Position numbers and translations under genes: made by a program. A stretch of 64,000 bases of DNA from assembly GCF_001647285.1 (NCBI RefSeq), contig NZ_LRML01000010.1:89362-153361 (forward strand). The letters run 5' to 3'. Of this stretch, positions 34,757 to 42,838 are shown piece by piece (position 1 is the stretch's first letter; each line of letters opens with the position of its first letter). The notes beneath the pieces are model-generated. The model saw only the letters and a program-made list of their open reading frames with translations. It was not told the DNA's origin and did not search any database. This DNA is from Rufibacter roseus (GTDB taxonomy: Bacteria > Bacteroidota > Bacteroidia > Cytophagales > Hymenobacteraceae).

Positions 34757-35328
34757 GGGGGTAGAATAAAGGTATGACACGTTGTTCTCTGGTGTGTATT
34801 TAAGGGGGTGGGTACACGGTAGTCTCCACCTTAAGCGTTGTTCTATGCGCAAGGCATCAACACGCTTAAGGTAGATAAATTTTCTCATTTTCAGGATGCT
34901 ACGCTAATTTATCTGCGTTGGTGCCTGCATATGAAAAAATAATTTGCAAGGGCTATAACAAATAAAAAGTTCAAGCCTTCGGCAGGATTGATACAGGAAA
35001 AATGGCTGCTAGCGAAAGAAAGGTAAAAGAACAGAACCGGTTGGGCAGAGCCAAAGATAAATCTCTTCTACGGCCTCTTTGCCAAAAACATACTTTAAAG
35101 ATGGCAACAGGTATTTCCATTAATTTATAAGCCAGGCGGGCAACCCAGGTACTTTGGCTTGGCCGTGTTCAAATATGAAAAGAAACAACCAAAGTGCAGC
35201 TGCTGTCGTTAATGACCTAATGCGCTTTCCGGAAATATCTGGATAACGTTGTTCGACCTCCCGCTCTTTTTACCACCGAGTGGTGGGGACAATTTAATTT
35301 TTCAACCCAATTCTTACCTTCAGATCAA
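34757..35328. other. Divergent gap upstream of the porin
   Basis: A 570-base gap between divergent genes. I see no repeat-family copy and no coding frame with protein character. It presumably holds both promoters. Confidence 0.4.
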
Positions 35329-36546
35329 ATGCCTATGCGCAGAGTGTTACTGCTGCTTTGCTGTACTTTTATGTTTGCCCAAGCCATGGGTCAGTCATCT
35401 CCCTTGGAGGCGTATTGGCAAGATGGGCTCAAGTTCCGGAGCAAAGACACCTTGTACCGGTTCTCGGTAGGCGGCAGGCTGCACTATGACTTGGCGTACT
35501 CTGGCCAGTCTGAAGAGTTGGGAAGTCGTTTTGAGCATAAAAGAACTCAGGTAGAAGTGCGACGGGCCCGGATTTCGCTAGAAGGAAATATCAGGAAAGA
35601 GCTGGCGTATGAATTTGAGGTTACCTTTGGCGAGGACATAGAATTTGCCGACATGTACGTGGCTTTTCTGCAGGTGCCTTTGGTGGAGCGGCTTACCGTA
35701 GGGCATTTCCGGGAGCCTTTCGGGCTGGAGGAGTTAACCAGCAGCAATGCTATTGTGTTCATGGAACGCGCGCTTACCAGTACTTTTGGCCCCGACCGCA
35801 ATACTGGTATCATGGTGCAGAAGCCGTTTTGGCAAGAGCGGCTGCGGGGTTACGTGGGAGTGTTCCGGATTACCGATGACCTAGGCAATGACCGCCAAGG
35901 GCTGGGGGACCACTCGTTCACTACCCGCTGGGCCTTTGCCCCCGTGGTGGCAGACCATAACCAGGTGCTGCACCTGGGCTTAGCCTTTAACCGCATTGCC
36001 CCAGACACCGGTAACTATCGTATTAGTACAAACAACGAAGTCAACACCAGCCCCGATTACCTTGACACGGGCGTGCTGAAAGGTGTGGAAAACGTGAACC
36101 AACTGGGTACTGAACTGGGCTTTACCCGTGGCCGCTGGCTTCTGCAGGGCGAGTGGATACAGTCTTTCACAAAGTTTTCAAATCAGGCTCCAGATGGTTT
36201 GGCCAACGCCAAACACCGGTACCAGAGTTTTTACCTGCTCACCTCGTTCTTCCTGAAAGGAGGGGCACGGGTTTACAGCAAAGGCTCCAACAGATTTAAT
36301 CCAGTGCTGCAGCCCCGGCACCCGGGTCAAGATGATTTTGGGGGAGCATGGGAGGCTGGTTTGCGGTATTCGTACCTTGACCTCCGCGATTCACGCCAGC
36401 CCCTACACACCCTGCACAATGTTACCGCGGGCCTAACCTGGTACTACAACACCAATACCCGGGTCATGATGAATTATGTGCACTCTCTCTTTAACCAAGG
36501 CGCACGAGCCAACACGCTACAGGGCCGGTTGCAGTTTACGTTTTAA
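35329..36546 (+). CDS. OprP/OprO-like porin
   Basis: The 405-residue product has a signal peptide (about 1-21; RRVLLLLCCTFMFAQAMG). A 16-stranded porin-like barrel follows, with the family features RRARISLEGNIRKELAYEFE, VGHFREPFGLEELTSSN and FMERALTSTFGPDRNTGI. Members form outer-membrane channels selective for phosphate or polyphosphate; Bacteroidota members often have broader roles. It ends with an aromatic residue (LQFTF), as expected for BAM insertion. Confidence 0.9.
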   Translation: MPMRRVLLLLCCTFMFAQAMGQSSPLEAYWQDGLKFRSKDTLYRFSVGGRLHYDLAYSGQSEELGSRFEHKRTQVEVRRARISLEGNIRKELAYEFEVTFGEDIEFADMYVAFLQVPLVERLTVGHFREPFGLEELTSSNAIVFMERALTSTFGPDRNTGIMVQKPFWQERLRGYVGVFRITDDLGNDRQGLGDHSFTTRWAFAPVVADHNQVLHLGLAFNRIAPDTGNYRISTNNEVNTSPDYLDTGVLKGVENVNQLGTELGFTRGRWLLQGEWIQSFTKFSNQAPDGLANAKHRYQSFYLLTSFFLKGGARVYSKGSNRFNPVLQPRHPGQDDFGGAWEAGLRYSYLDLRDSRQPLHTLHNVTAGLTWYYNTNTRVMMNYVHSLFNQGARANTLQGRLQFTF

Positions 36547-36594
36547 AAATTTAATAGGAGGCGGGAGGAAAAAATCTATAACGTCAACAAACAA

Positions 36595-36627
36595 AAAGAG
36601 CCCGAAAACAACGTTTTCGGGCTCTTT
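36595..36627. terminator. Shared terminator between the porin and pntB
   Basis: A perfect 15-bp stem AAAGAGCCCGAAAAC (36595-36609) with GTTTTCGGGCTCTTT (36613-36627) and a 3-base loop. The minus strand continues with TTTTTGTTTG, so it mainly serves pntB; the porin gene ends 48 bases before it. Confidence 0.85.
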
Positions 36628-36715
36628 CCCTAAAATCAAGTCAAAAACAGCTTCTGGCTTCAAAGCCTCAACTATTCCTAATTCCTAATTCCTAATTCTC
36701 AATTGGCCAAAGGCC

Positions 36716-38119
36716 TTACGCTGTCACCAGTTCTTTCAGTTCGCTTACCACTTTGGTCATGGAAGCCTTGGCATCGCCGAAGAGCATGAGGCAGTTCGGG
36801 TAACCGAAGAGCTCGTTCTCAATACCGGCGTAACCAGCCGCCATACCACGCTTGCAGACAATAACGGTACGGGCTTTATCAGCGTTTAGTACCGGCATGC
36901 CGTAGATTGGGCTGCCAGGGTTAGTGCGGGCCGCAGGGTTTACTACGTCGTTCGCGCCAATGATAAGGCAGATGTCGGTATTGGCAAACTCGTCGTTAAT
37001 GTGGTCCATCTCAATAAGCTTGTCATACGGAATGTTAGCCTCGGCCAAAAGTACGTTCATGTGACCAGGCATACGCCCCGCCACCGGGTGAATGGCGAAT
37101 TTCACGCTGGTGCCGCGTTTCTCCAGCAGGTCCGTCAGTTCACGCACTACGTGCTGGGCCTGCGCTACTGCCATACCGTAACCCGGTACAATAATCACGC
37201 TGCTGGCTGAGTCAAACAACATAGCGCTTTCTTCTACGCCTACTTCTTTCACCACAATGTCTTCTCCACCACCCGTAGAAGCTGCACCACTGGTCTGCCC
37301 AAACCCGCCTAGCAATACGTTCACCAAAGAGCGGTTCATGGCCTTACACATGATTTGGGTAAGAATAATACCCGAGGCCCCTACCAACGCGCCCGTGATA
37401 ATGAGCACCTGGTTGTTCAGCACGAAACCCGTGGCGCAGGCGGCAATACCTGAGTAAGAGTTCAGGAGGGAAATCACCACCGGCATATCGGCCCCGCCGA
37501 TAGGAATTACCGTAAGTACGCCTAGTAGCAGCGCAATGGCCATTACGGCCAGCATCCAGAGCTCAAAATTAGGGTCTAACACTACCATGGCACTAAACGC
37601 CAGCGCGCCCAGAAACAGCAAGGCATTCAGGGCGTGTTGCCCGCCAAACGTAATGGCGCGGCCGTTGATCAGCCCTTTTAGCTTTCCGAAAGCCACTAAC
37701 GAGCCGGTAAAGGTCACTGCTCCAATAATGATACTGATCACCACCGTCACGGCCACCACCGCCGGCATGGTAAGCCCTGCCTCGTGCGCCTGGCGCCAGT
37801 ACTCAGAGGCAGCCACCAGAACAGAGGATGCCCCCCCGAAACCATTGAAAATAGCCACCATTTCGGGCATAGAGGTCATCTCCACGCGGCGGGCGGCAAA
37901 CAACCCAATGGCTGAGCCAATGAGAATGGTCACGAAAATTTCGGTGAAGCTCAGTACCTGGCTGTTCAGAAGCGTAGCCAGCACCGCAATAAACATGGCC
38001 ACTGCAGAAAGCGTGTTGCCCTTGCGGGCCGTGGCCGTTTTACCCAGCATCTTGATGCCCATGATAAACAGCACCGAAGCTACCAGATAGGCAATTTTTA
38101 TAAGTAAATCTTTATCCAT
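36716..38119 (-). CDS. pntB: Proton-translocating NAD(P) transhydrogenase, beta subunit
   Basis: The 467-residue inner-membrane protein has an N-terminal half of about eight to nine helices (to about 275) that carries the proton path. The C-terminal NADP(H)-binding domain shows VIIVPGYGMAVAQAQH (GYGMAVAQAQ is diagnostic), FAIHPVAGRMPGHMNVLLAE and IGANDVVNPAART. With the alpha parts it couples proton entry to reduction of NADP+ by NADH. It starts 11 bases after the stop codon of pntAB, so the two are cotranscribed. Confidence 0.97.
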   Translation of the reverse strand: MDKDLLIKIAYLVASVLFIMGIKMLGKTATARKGNTLSAVAMFIAVLATLLNSQVLSFTEIFVTILIGSAIGLFAARRVEMTSMPEMVAIFNGFGGASSVLVAASEYWRQAHEAGLTMPAVVAVTVVISIIIGAVTFTGSLVAFGKLKGLINGRAITFGGQHALNALLFLGALAFSAMVVLDPNFELWMLAVMAIALLLGVLTVIPIGGADMPVVISLLNSYSGIAACATGFVLNNQVLIITGALVGASGIILTQIMCKAMNRSLVNVLLGGFGQTSGAASTGGGEDIVVKEVGVEESAMLFDSASSVIIVPGYGMAVAQAQHVVRELTDLLEKRGTSVKFAIHPVAGRMPGHMNVLLAEANIPYDKLIEMDHINDEFANTDICLIIGANDVVNPAARTNPGSPIYGMPVLNADKARTVIVCKRGMAAGYAGIENELFGYPNCLMLFGDAKASMTKVVSELKELVTA

Positions 38120-38130
38120 GGTCGTGCGGC

Positions 38131-38418
38131 TTATTTTCTCTTCTTAAACATTTTGAGCATGCGGTCGGTCACCACGTAACCACCCACCACATTGAGCGTG
38201 GCCAGCAAAAGGGCGCCTATGCCCAACCATTTGCTCACGCTGCTGTCCATGGGCCCTGCGGCCACAATGGCGCCCACAATGGTAATGCCCGAAATGGCGT
38301 TAGACCCCGACATCAGGGGCGTGTGCAGCGTAGGCGGCACCTTTGAAATAAGCTCAAACCCCACAAAGCTGGCCAGTACCAGCACGTAGAGGAGCACTAA
38401 AAGCGTTTCTGCGTTCAT
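38131..38418 (-). CDS. pntAB: NAD(P) transhydrogenase, alpha subunit membrane part
   Basis: The 95-residue protein corresponds to the C-terminal membrane segment of PntA in species with a fused subunit. Three helices are visible (VLLYVLVLASFVGFELI, then SGITIVGAIVAAG and LGIGALLLATLNVVGGYVVT), joined by the conserved PPTLHTPLMSGSNAISG loop. Genes split as pntAA, pntAB and pntB are known from Rhodospirillum and many other bacteria. Confidence 0.95.
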   Translation of the reverse strand: MNAETLLVLLYVLVLASFVGFELISKVPPTLHTPLMSGSNAISGITIVGAIVAAGPMDSSVSKWLGIGALLLATLNVVGGYVVTDRMLKMFKKRK

Positions 38419-38506
38419 TTCTTTATTGTTGATTGTTCAATTGTTGGTTGTTCTTTTTCTCTGGTAATTGTTGATCGGCGATGCCAAGCAAGCAGTTGGC
38501 CAGATT

Positions 38507-38542
38507 GTTTTAGGCTTGTTTTTCTGTAAACACGTCAAAAAC
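38507..38542. repeat. Dispersed palindromic element inside the pnt locus
   Basis: GTTTTAGGCTTG, centre TTTTTCTGTAAA, then CACGTCAAAAAC. It lies between pntAA and pntAB. Confidence 0.6.
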
Positions 38543-38560
38543 GAAATCCTAAACTTTCAG

Positions 38561-38617
38561 ATACTCCCCCTTTGAAGGGGGCAGGGGGATGTTTCCACCA
38601 GTAGATCCGCGCATTCC
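38561..38617 (+). repeat. CCCCCTTTGAAGGGGG element inside the pnt locus
   Basis: ATACTCCCCCTTTGAAGGGG, then GGGGGATGTTTCCACCAGTA and GATCCGCGCATTCC. It is nearly the same as the first 57 bases of the long repeat at 7000 and as the reverse-oriented copy at 10061-10121. Confidence 0.75.
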
Positions 38618-38623
38618 TGATTC

Positions 38624-38772
38624 TGTAGAGACCAGGCACCGCCTTGTCTCTCTGCGTTTGCCGCCGTTTCACCAAGGGCGAAGAACCAGCCCTGCGTAAA
38701 TCTCTGCCTTGCATTTAAAAGTAAGGAATTGTCAGCAATGCGTGGGAGACAAGGCGGTGCCTGGTCTCTACA
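38624..38772. repeat. Perfect 27-bp inverted repeat with 95-bp spacer
   Basis: The left arm (38624-38650) starts TGTAGAGACCAGGCACCG and the right arm (38746-38772) ends GGTGCCTGGTCTCTACA; the 27 bases match without a mismatch as reverse complements. The spacer has no coding frame. The element splits the pnt gene group. Confidence 0.85.
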
Positions 38773-38818
38773 TCTGCAAAGGAAATCCGCGCAATCCCCT
38801 AATCCTTTAAATAGAAGT

Positions 38819-39952
38819 TTACACCGCCTTGGCCAGAATATCCTTCGTGAATTGGTGTACCAGCTCTCCCTGGTGGGTGATGAGCGAGCCTTTGGTCACT
38901 TCTTCGTCCATTTCCCACTTGAAGCCGTCTTTGGTGGCCAGGTGCAACAGCAGTGTGCTGATGTTCTTGGCATAAAGCTCGCTGGCGTTTACAGAGACCA
39001 TGGCGGGCAAGTTGGCTTCGCCGATGATGGTGACGCCGTGCTTCACTACCGTTTTGTTGAACTCTGAGAGGGCGCAGTTGCCGCCAGATTCCACGGCCAT
39101 GTCCACAATTACTGATCCGGGGCGCATGCTCTGCACCATTTCCTCGGTGACCAGGAGCGGGGCTTTTTTGCCAATCACCAGCGCGGTGGTAATGACAATG
39201 TCGGCCTCGGCAATATGCTTGGAGATAAGTTCTTTCTGCTTCTGCAGGTACTCCGCCGACACTTCTTTGGCGTAGCCACCCTCAGTTTTCACACCTTCGG
39301 CCTGCACTTCCAGGAAGCGACCGCCCAAAGATTCTACCTGCTCTTTGGTTTCAGGACGAACATCAGTTACTTCTACCACTGCACCTAAGCGTTTGGCGGT
39401 GGCCACAGCCTGCAAGCCCGCCACACCTGCTCCGAAAATAAGCACTTTGGCTGGGGTAATGGTACCGGCGGCCGTCATCATAAGCGGGAAAATCTTGCCT
39501 AAGGCATTGGCACCCAAGAGTACCGATTTATAGCCCGCCAGGTTAGCCTGTGAGCTAAGGGCATCCATCTTTTGGGCACGGGAAATGCGTGGTACGGCAT
39601 CCATGGCAAAAGCCGAAATGCGCTTCTTCTCTAATGTGCTCACCAGCTCCGGCACCGTGTAGGCATAGAGGAAAGAGATGAGGGCACTGCCTTCACGTAA
39701 CATGGCGGCTTCTTCCAGCGTAGGGGCATTCACTTTCAACAGCACGTCGGCATCGGCCAGCATGGCGGCTTTGTCTGGGAATATAATGGCCCCAGCCTGC
39801 TCATAGGCGCTGTCATAAAAGCCTGTAGCCTCGCCAGCCCCACTTTCTACGCCGCATGTAAAGCCTGCTTTGGTGAGCGACTTCACCACGTCCGGTGTCA
39901 GGGCAACCCGCCGCTCCGGCACTTTGGTCTCTTTAATTACAGCTAATTTCAA
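38819..39952 (-). CDS. pntAA: NAD(P) transhydrogenase, alpha subunit NAD-binding part
   Basis: The 377-residue soluble protein holds the NAD(H)-binding domain I of the transhydrogenase. KETKVPERRVALTPDVVKSL is the family's start, VLIFGAGVAGLQAVATAKRL the Rossmann glycine loop, and RPGSVIVDMAVESGGNCALS the conserved region shared with alanine dehydrogenase. The start codon is TTG (39952-39950); no in-frame ATG or GTG lies just upstream. A 400-base gap with three repeat families separates it from pntAB, so transcription of the three genes may be partly uncoupled. Confidence 0.95.
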   Translation of the reverse strand: MKLAVIKETKVPERRVALTPDVVKSLTKAGFTCGVESGAGEATGFYDSAYEQAGAIIFPDKAAMLADADVLLKVNAPTLEEAAMLREGSALISFLYAYTVPELVSTLEKKRISAFAMDAVPRISRAQKMDALSSQANLAGYKSVLLGANALGKIFPLMMTAAGTITPAKVLIFGAGVAGLQAVATAKRLGAVVEVTDVRPETKEQVESLGGRFLEVQAEGVKTEGGYAKEVSAEYLQKQKELISKHIAEADIVITTALVIGKKAPLLVTEEMVQSMRPGSVIVDMAVESGGNCALSEFNKTVVKHGVTIIGEANLPAMVSVNASELYAKNISTLLLHLATKDGFKWEMDEEVTKGSLITHQGELVHQFTKDILAKAV

Positions 39953-40140
39953 GGGTTTGTATTGTTTGTTTTGAAAATTTCAACAGAATTAGCAGGTAAT
40001 AATCAATTTGCCAAGACTTTTGTAAAATAATTGTAAAAAACAAATGTTTGGCAGGCGGTGAGCGAAGGGGGATTAGGAAGTAAAAGTTAAGAATTGTTTG
40101 GGATGATTCCTAATTCAGCAGGGAAGGAGGTTTCCGTTCT

Positions 40141-40177
40141 GTTTTGAGGCTGTTTAATGAAAAACAAGCCAAAAACA
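40141..40177 (+). repeat. Dispersed palindromic element upstream of pntAA
   Basis: GTTTTGAGGCTG, centre TTTAATGAAAAA, then CAAGCCAAAAACAT, 188 bases upstream of the pntAA start. Confidence 0.6.
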
Positions 40178-40200
40178 TTAAGTGAATACTGCGGCTGTGC

Positions 40201-40700
40201 GTATTTCTGATATCTCCCCTTTGAAGGGGACGAAAGGGGAGGTTTACTCCTGCCGGCCCACACATTCTAGTTTTACATTATCGCGGTCATCCTGAGCGCT
40301 AGCCGAAGGATCTAACGAAGACTTTTGCTCTTACTTTCGCTTTACCACCTGCCGTTGTTGTGTGTTCTCACGGACAACTAGTCCTGCTTCTGCCTAAGTT
40401 CGTTCATTTTTCCGCTTCCGAGCTGGCGTAGGTTCTGCTTTTCCAAGGTCTTACAAGACAGCCCTCTCCGTTTCTCTGGCTCCGTGCGCTCATGGCCGCG
40501 AGGCCCCGCCCTGTGGATTCGCACTGCCCTTTTCACTAGACCTTCGGTCTTGCCGCTGGCGCGGCACCGCTCAAAGCGAGGCGCTCATCCCCACGGCTGG
40601 TAACAGTTCCAGTTCTGCTAGCAGTGCAGTTCTTGAAGTGTGGTTGTTGGTTTTCTATTGCTGCAGTTCCTGGGAAGAGGCACTCGCGCTCCGCGCATCA
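40201..40700. repeat. Long dispersed repeat (about 0.5 kb), copy 2
   Basis: Direct-orientation partner of 6990-7480. The best-matching part (about 40460-40620) is nearly identical to 7240-7400. The centre (about 40380-40450) has diverged completely. Together with the palindrome at 40141 it accounts for most of the 884-base gap between pntAA and cutC; the last 130 bases show nothing clear. Confidence 0.8.
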
Positions 40701-40836
40701 CCTTTTTCATTTTTTTCTTGAATGTAAAATCCAGACGCTGCCTTGTCTCCCTTGCATTTCTGATGCGCTATTTCGCCATATCAAAAGACCTAGCAGTGTC
40801 TTGCAGACCTGCGAGCCTCTGTGTTAGGTGCCTTGG

Positions 40837-41598
40837 CTATTGAAATGATGGTGCAGTAACAGCGGCCAGCGCCTTAATTCTGTTAGCCGAGGCTTCCATC
40901 AAAGCATATTCTGTTGGCAGAGGAGTACCGCCCATGAACAGGTCTTCTCGACGGTACTGCATTTGGCTTTCCCTTCTGTCTCTGGCAGAGGCATGTATTT
41001 CGCGTACGCCGGTTTCTTGAATAAGCTGGTGAATATTTTGTTCATTGATGCCGCCGCCAGGCATGATAATCAGTTGCTCTCCCACAGTTTTTTGAAGCTC
41101 CGCTATCAGTTGGGCGCCTTCTGGGGCAGTGGCCTGTTGGCCAGAGGTTAACAGGCGTTGTACTCCCAAAGCTAGCAAGTCATCTAGCGCCTTAAAAGGG
41201 TCAGGAGTAAGATCAAAGGCACGGTGGAAGGTGACGCTGAGCGGGTACGCCAGCTGCATCAGTTCTTGGATGCGAGGTATGTCTATGTTTCCGTCGGGTA
41301 GCAGAACACCAAGTACCACGCCATCAACGCCTAGCTCTTTGGCTACTGCTATGTCTTTTTTCATGACGGCAAACTCTAAGGGCGTGTACAGGAAATCGCC
41401 TCGGCGCGGCCGGATGAGTACGTGCAGCGGAATGTGCAGGTGCTGGCGGCAGAGCTGTATCATGCCAGCGCTGGGCGTGGTGCCGCCTTCTACCAAGTTG
41501 TCACACAGTTCTACTCTGGCTGCGCCTGCTTCTTGTGCGGTAATGGCGCTCTGCACCGAGTCAATGCAAACTTCCAGCAGCACAGGGTTCTGGGGCAT
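40837..41598 (-). CDS. cutC: Copper homeostasis protein CutC
   Basis: The 253-residue protein matches CutC closely. LLEVCIDSVQSAITAQEAGA, RVELCDNLVEGGTTPSAGMI, the HVLIRPRRGDF motif and MPGGGINEQNIHQLIQETG are all diagnostic of this TIM-barrel family. CutC was linked to copper tolerance in E. coli, but its biochemical role remains unclear. The gene starts two bases after the stop codon of the upstream asparaginase-like gene, indicating coupling. Confidence 0.96.
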   Translation of the reverse strand: MPQNPVLLEVCIDSVQSAITAQEAGAARVELCDNLVEGGTTPSAGMIQLCRQHLHIPLHVLIRPRRGDFLYTPLEFAVMKKDIAVAKELGVDGVVLGVLLPDGNIDIPRIQELMQLAYPLSVTFHRAFDLTPDPFKALDDLLALGVQRLLTSGQQATAPEGAQLIAELQKTVGEQLIIMPGGGINEQNIHQLIQETGVREIHASARDRRESQMQYRREDLFMGGTPLPTEYALMEASANRIKALAAVTAPSFQ

Positions 41599-41600
41599 GG

Positions 41601-42578
41601 CTACAGTTTGTGTTTGGCGTCAAACAGTTTATTTGTGTTGTTGTCGCGTACAGCATAGTTGAAGCCGCGCTGAATGCAGTAGCCTCCGTACTCGCCCTGC
41701 TTATTGATGGCAATAAAGCCCACCTGCAGGTCTTTCACGTTTTTCTGCTTCTGCATAATCCGCTCTACCGCTAGCTGACAGGCTTTTTCCGGTGAATGCC
41801 CCTGCCGCATGAGTTCTACCACCAAATGGCTGCCCACCATTCTGATCACTGCTTCGCCTAAACCAGTTGCCGTGGCGGCACCTACTTCGTTGTCTACAAA
41901 CAAACCGGCCCCAATTATAGGGGAATCGCCCACGCGGCCTTTCATTTTGAAAGATGCGCCGCTGGTAGTGCAGGCTCCGGCTAAGTTTCCATGGCTGTCT
42001 AATGCTAAGAGGCCAATAGTGTCATGGTTTTCAATGTTGATGACTGGCTGGTATTTAGATTCCTTGAGCCAGTTTTTCCAGTCGCGCTCTGACTCTGGCG
42101 TAAGCAAATTCTCTTTCTGAAAGCCTTTTGACATGGCAAACTGTAATGCCCCGTCGCCCACCAGCATGACGTGCGGGGTGTCTTCCATTACCTTACGAGC
42201 TACAGAGATTGGGTGCTTGATGTGCTGCAGATACGCCACCGAACCGCAGTTGCTGTCTTTGTCCATGATGCAGGCATCTAAGGTCACGTTGCCTTCACGG
42301 TCTGGGTAGCCGCCGTAACCAACTGTGCGTACCTTGGGGTCACCTTCTGGCACACGCACACCGGCCTCCACGGCATCTAGCGCGTGTCCACCTTTTGATA
42401 AAATTTCCCAGGCGGCGTCGTTGGCGGGCATGCCGTGGTCCCAGGTGGAAATAACCAATGGCTTGTTTACTTTGCCTTTCTGTATGCTGCCCGAGAATGC
42501 TTTATGGATAGGGAATAACCCGCTGACAAAGGCGGTGCCTAATGCCGAAAGCCGGAGAAAATGGCGTCTGCTTTTCAT
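41601..42578 (-). CDS. N4-(beta-N-acetylglucosaminyl)-L-asparaginase (glycosylasparaginase family)
   Basis: The 325-residue product is an Ntn-hydrolase exported by a twin-arginine-like signal (MKSRRHFLRLSALGTAFVSG). It matures by self-cleavage before the catalytic Thr, here Thr187 in NHDTIGLLALD. Other family features are GHALDAVEAGVRVPEGD, GRVGDSPIIGAGLFVDNEVG and ATATGLGE. The enzyme splits the Asn-GlcNAc bond of N-glycopeptides, as in Elizabethkingia. It is coupled to cutC. Confidence 0.94.
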   Translation of the reverse strand: MKSRRHFLRLSALGTAFVSGLFPIHKAFSGSIQKGKVNKPLVISTWDHGMPANDAAWEILSKGGHALDAVEAGVRVPEGDPKVRTVGYGGYPDREGNVTLDACIMDKDSNCGSVAYLQHIKHPISVARKVMEDTPHVMLVGDGALQFAMSKGFQKENLLTPESERDWKNWLKESKYQPVINIENHDTIGLLALDSHGNLAGACTTSGASFKMKGRVGDSPIIGAGLFVDNEVGAATATGLGEAVIRMVGSHLVVELMRQGHSPEKACQLAVERIMQKQKNVKDLQVGFIAINKQGEYGGYCIQRGFNYAVRDNNTNKLFDAKHKL

Positions 42579-42762
42579 GATTTTTTGGAATATCGTTTAT
42601 ATAAGAGGCAGCTGCAAATCCTTTTATGGTAAAGTATAAAGAATGGCGCAAGGGTCCGCTTGTGTCCGCACGTATTGTTAGAGGCCAGATCAGCAGCTCT
42701 GCTTGTTGGTGATAACACCAACAAGGGCCGAACGGCTATATTCTTTTTAAGGAATTGCAGGA

Positions 42763-42804
42763 GCTGTTTTTGGCCTAGTTTAAGAAAACAAAGCCTAAAA
42801 CAGC
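42763..42804 (+). repeat. Dispersed palindromic element downstream of the S41 gene
   Basis: GCTGTTTTTGGCCTAG, centre TTTAAGAAAAC, then AAAGCCTAAAACAGC; 16-base arms with few mismatches, 35 bases beyond the stop codon of the minus-strand peptidase gene. Confidence 0.7.
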
Positions 42805-42838
42805 TTCTGCTCAGCCGTATGAGGGAGCAAGTTTCTAT

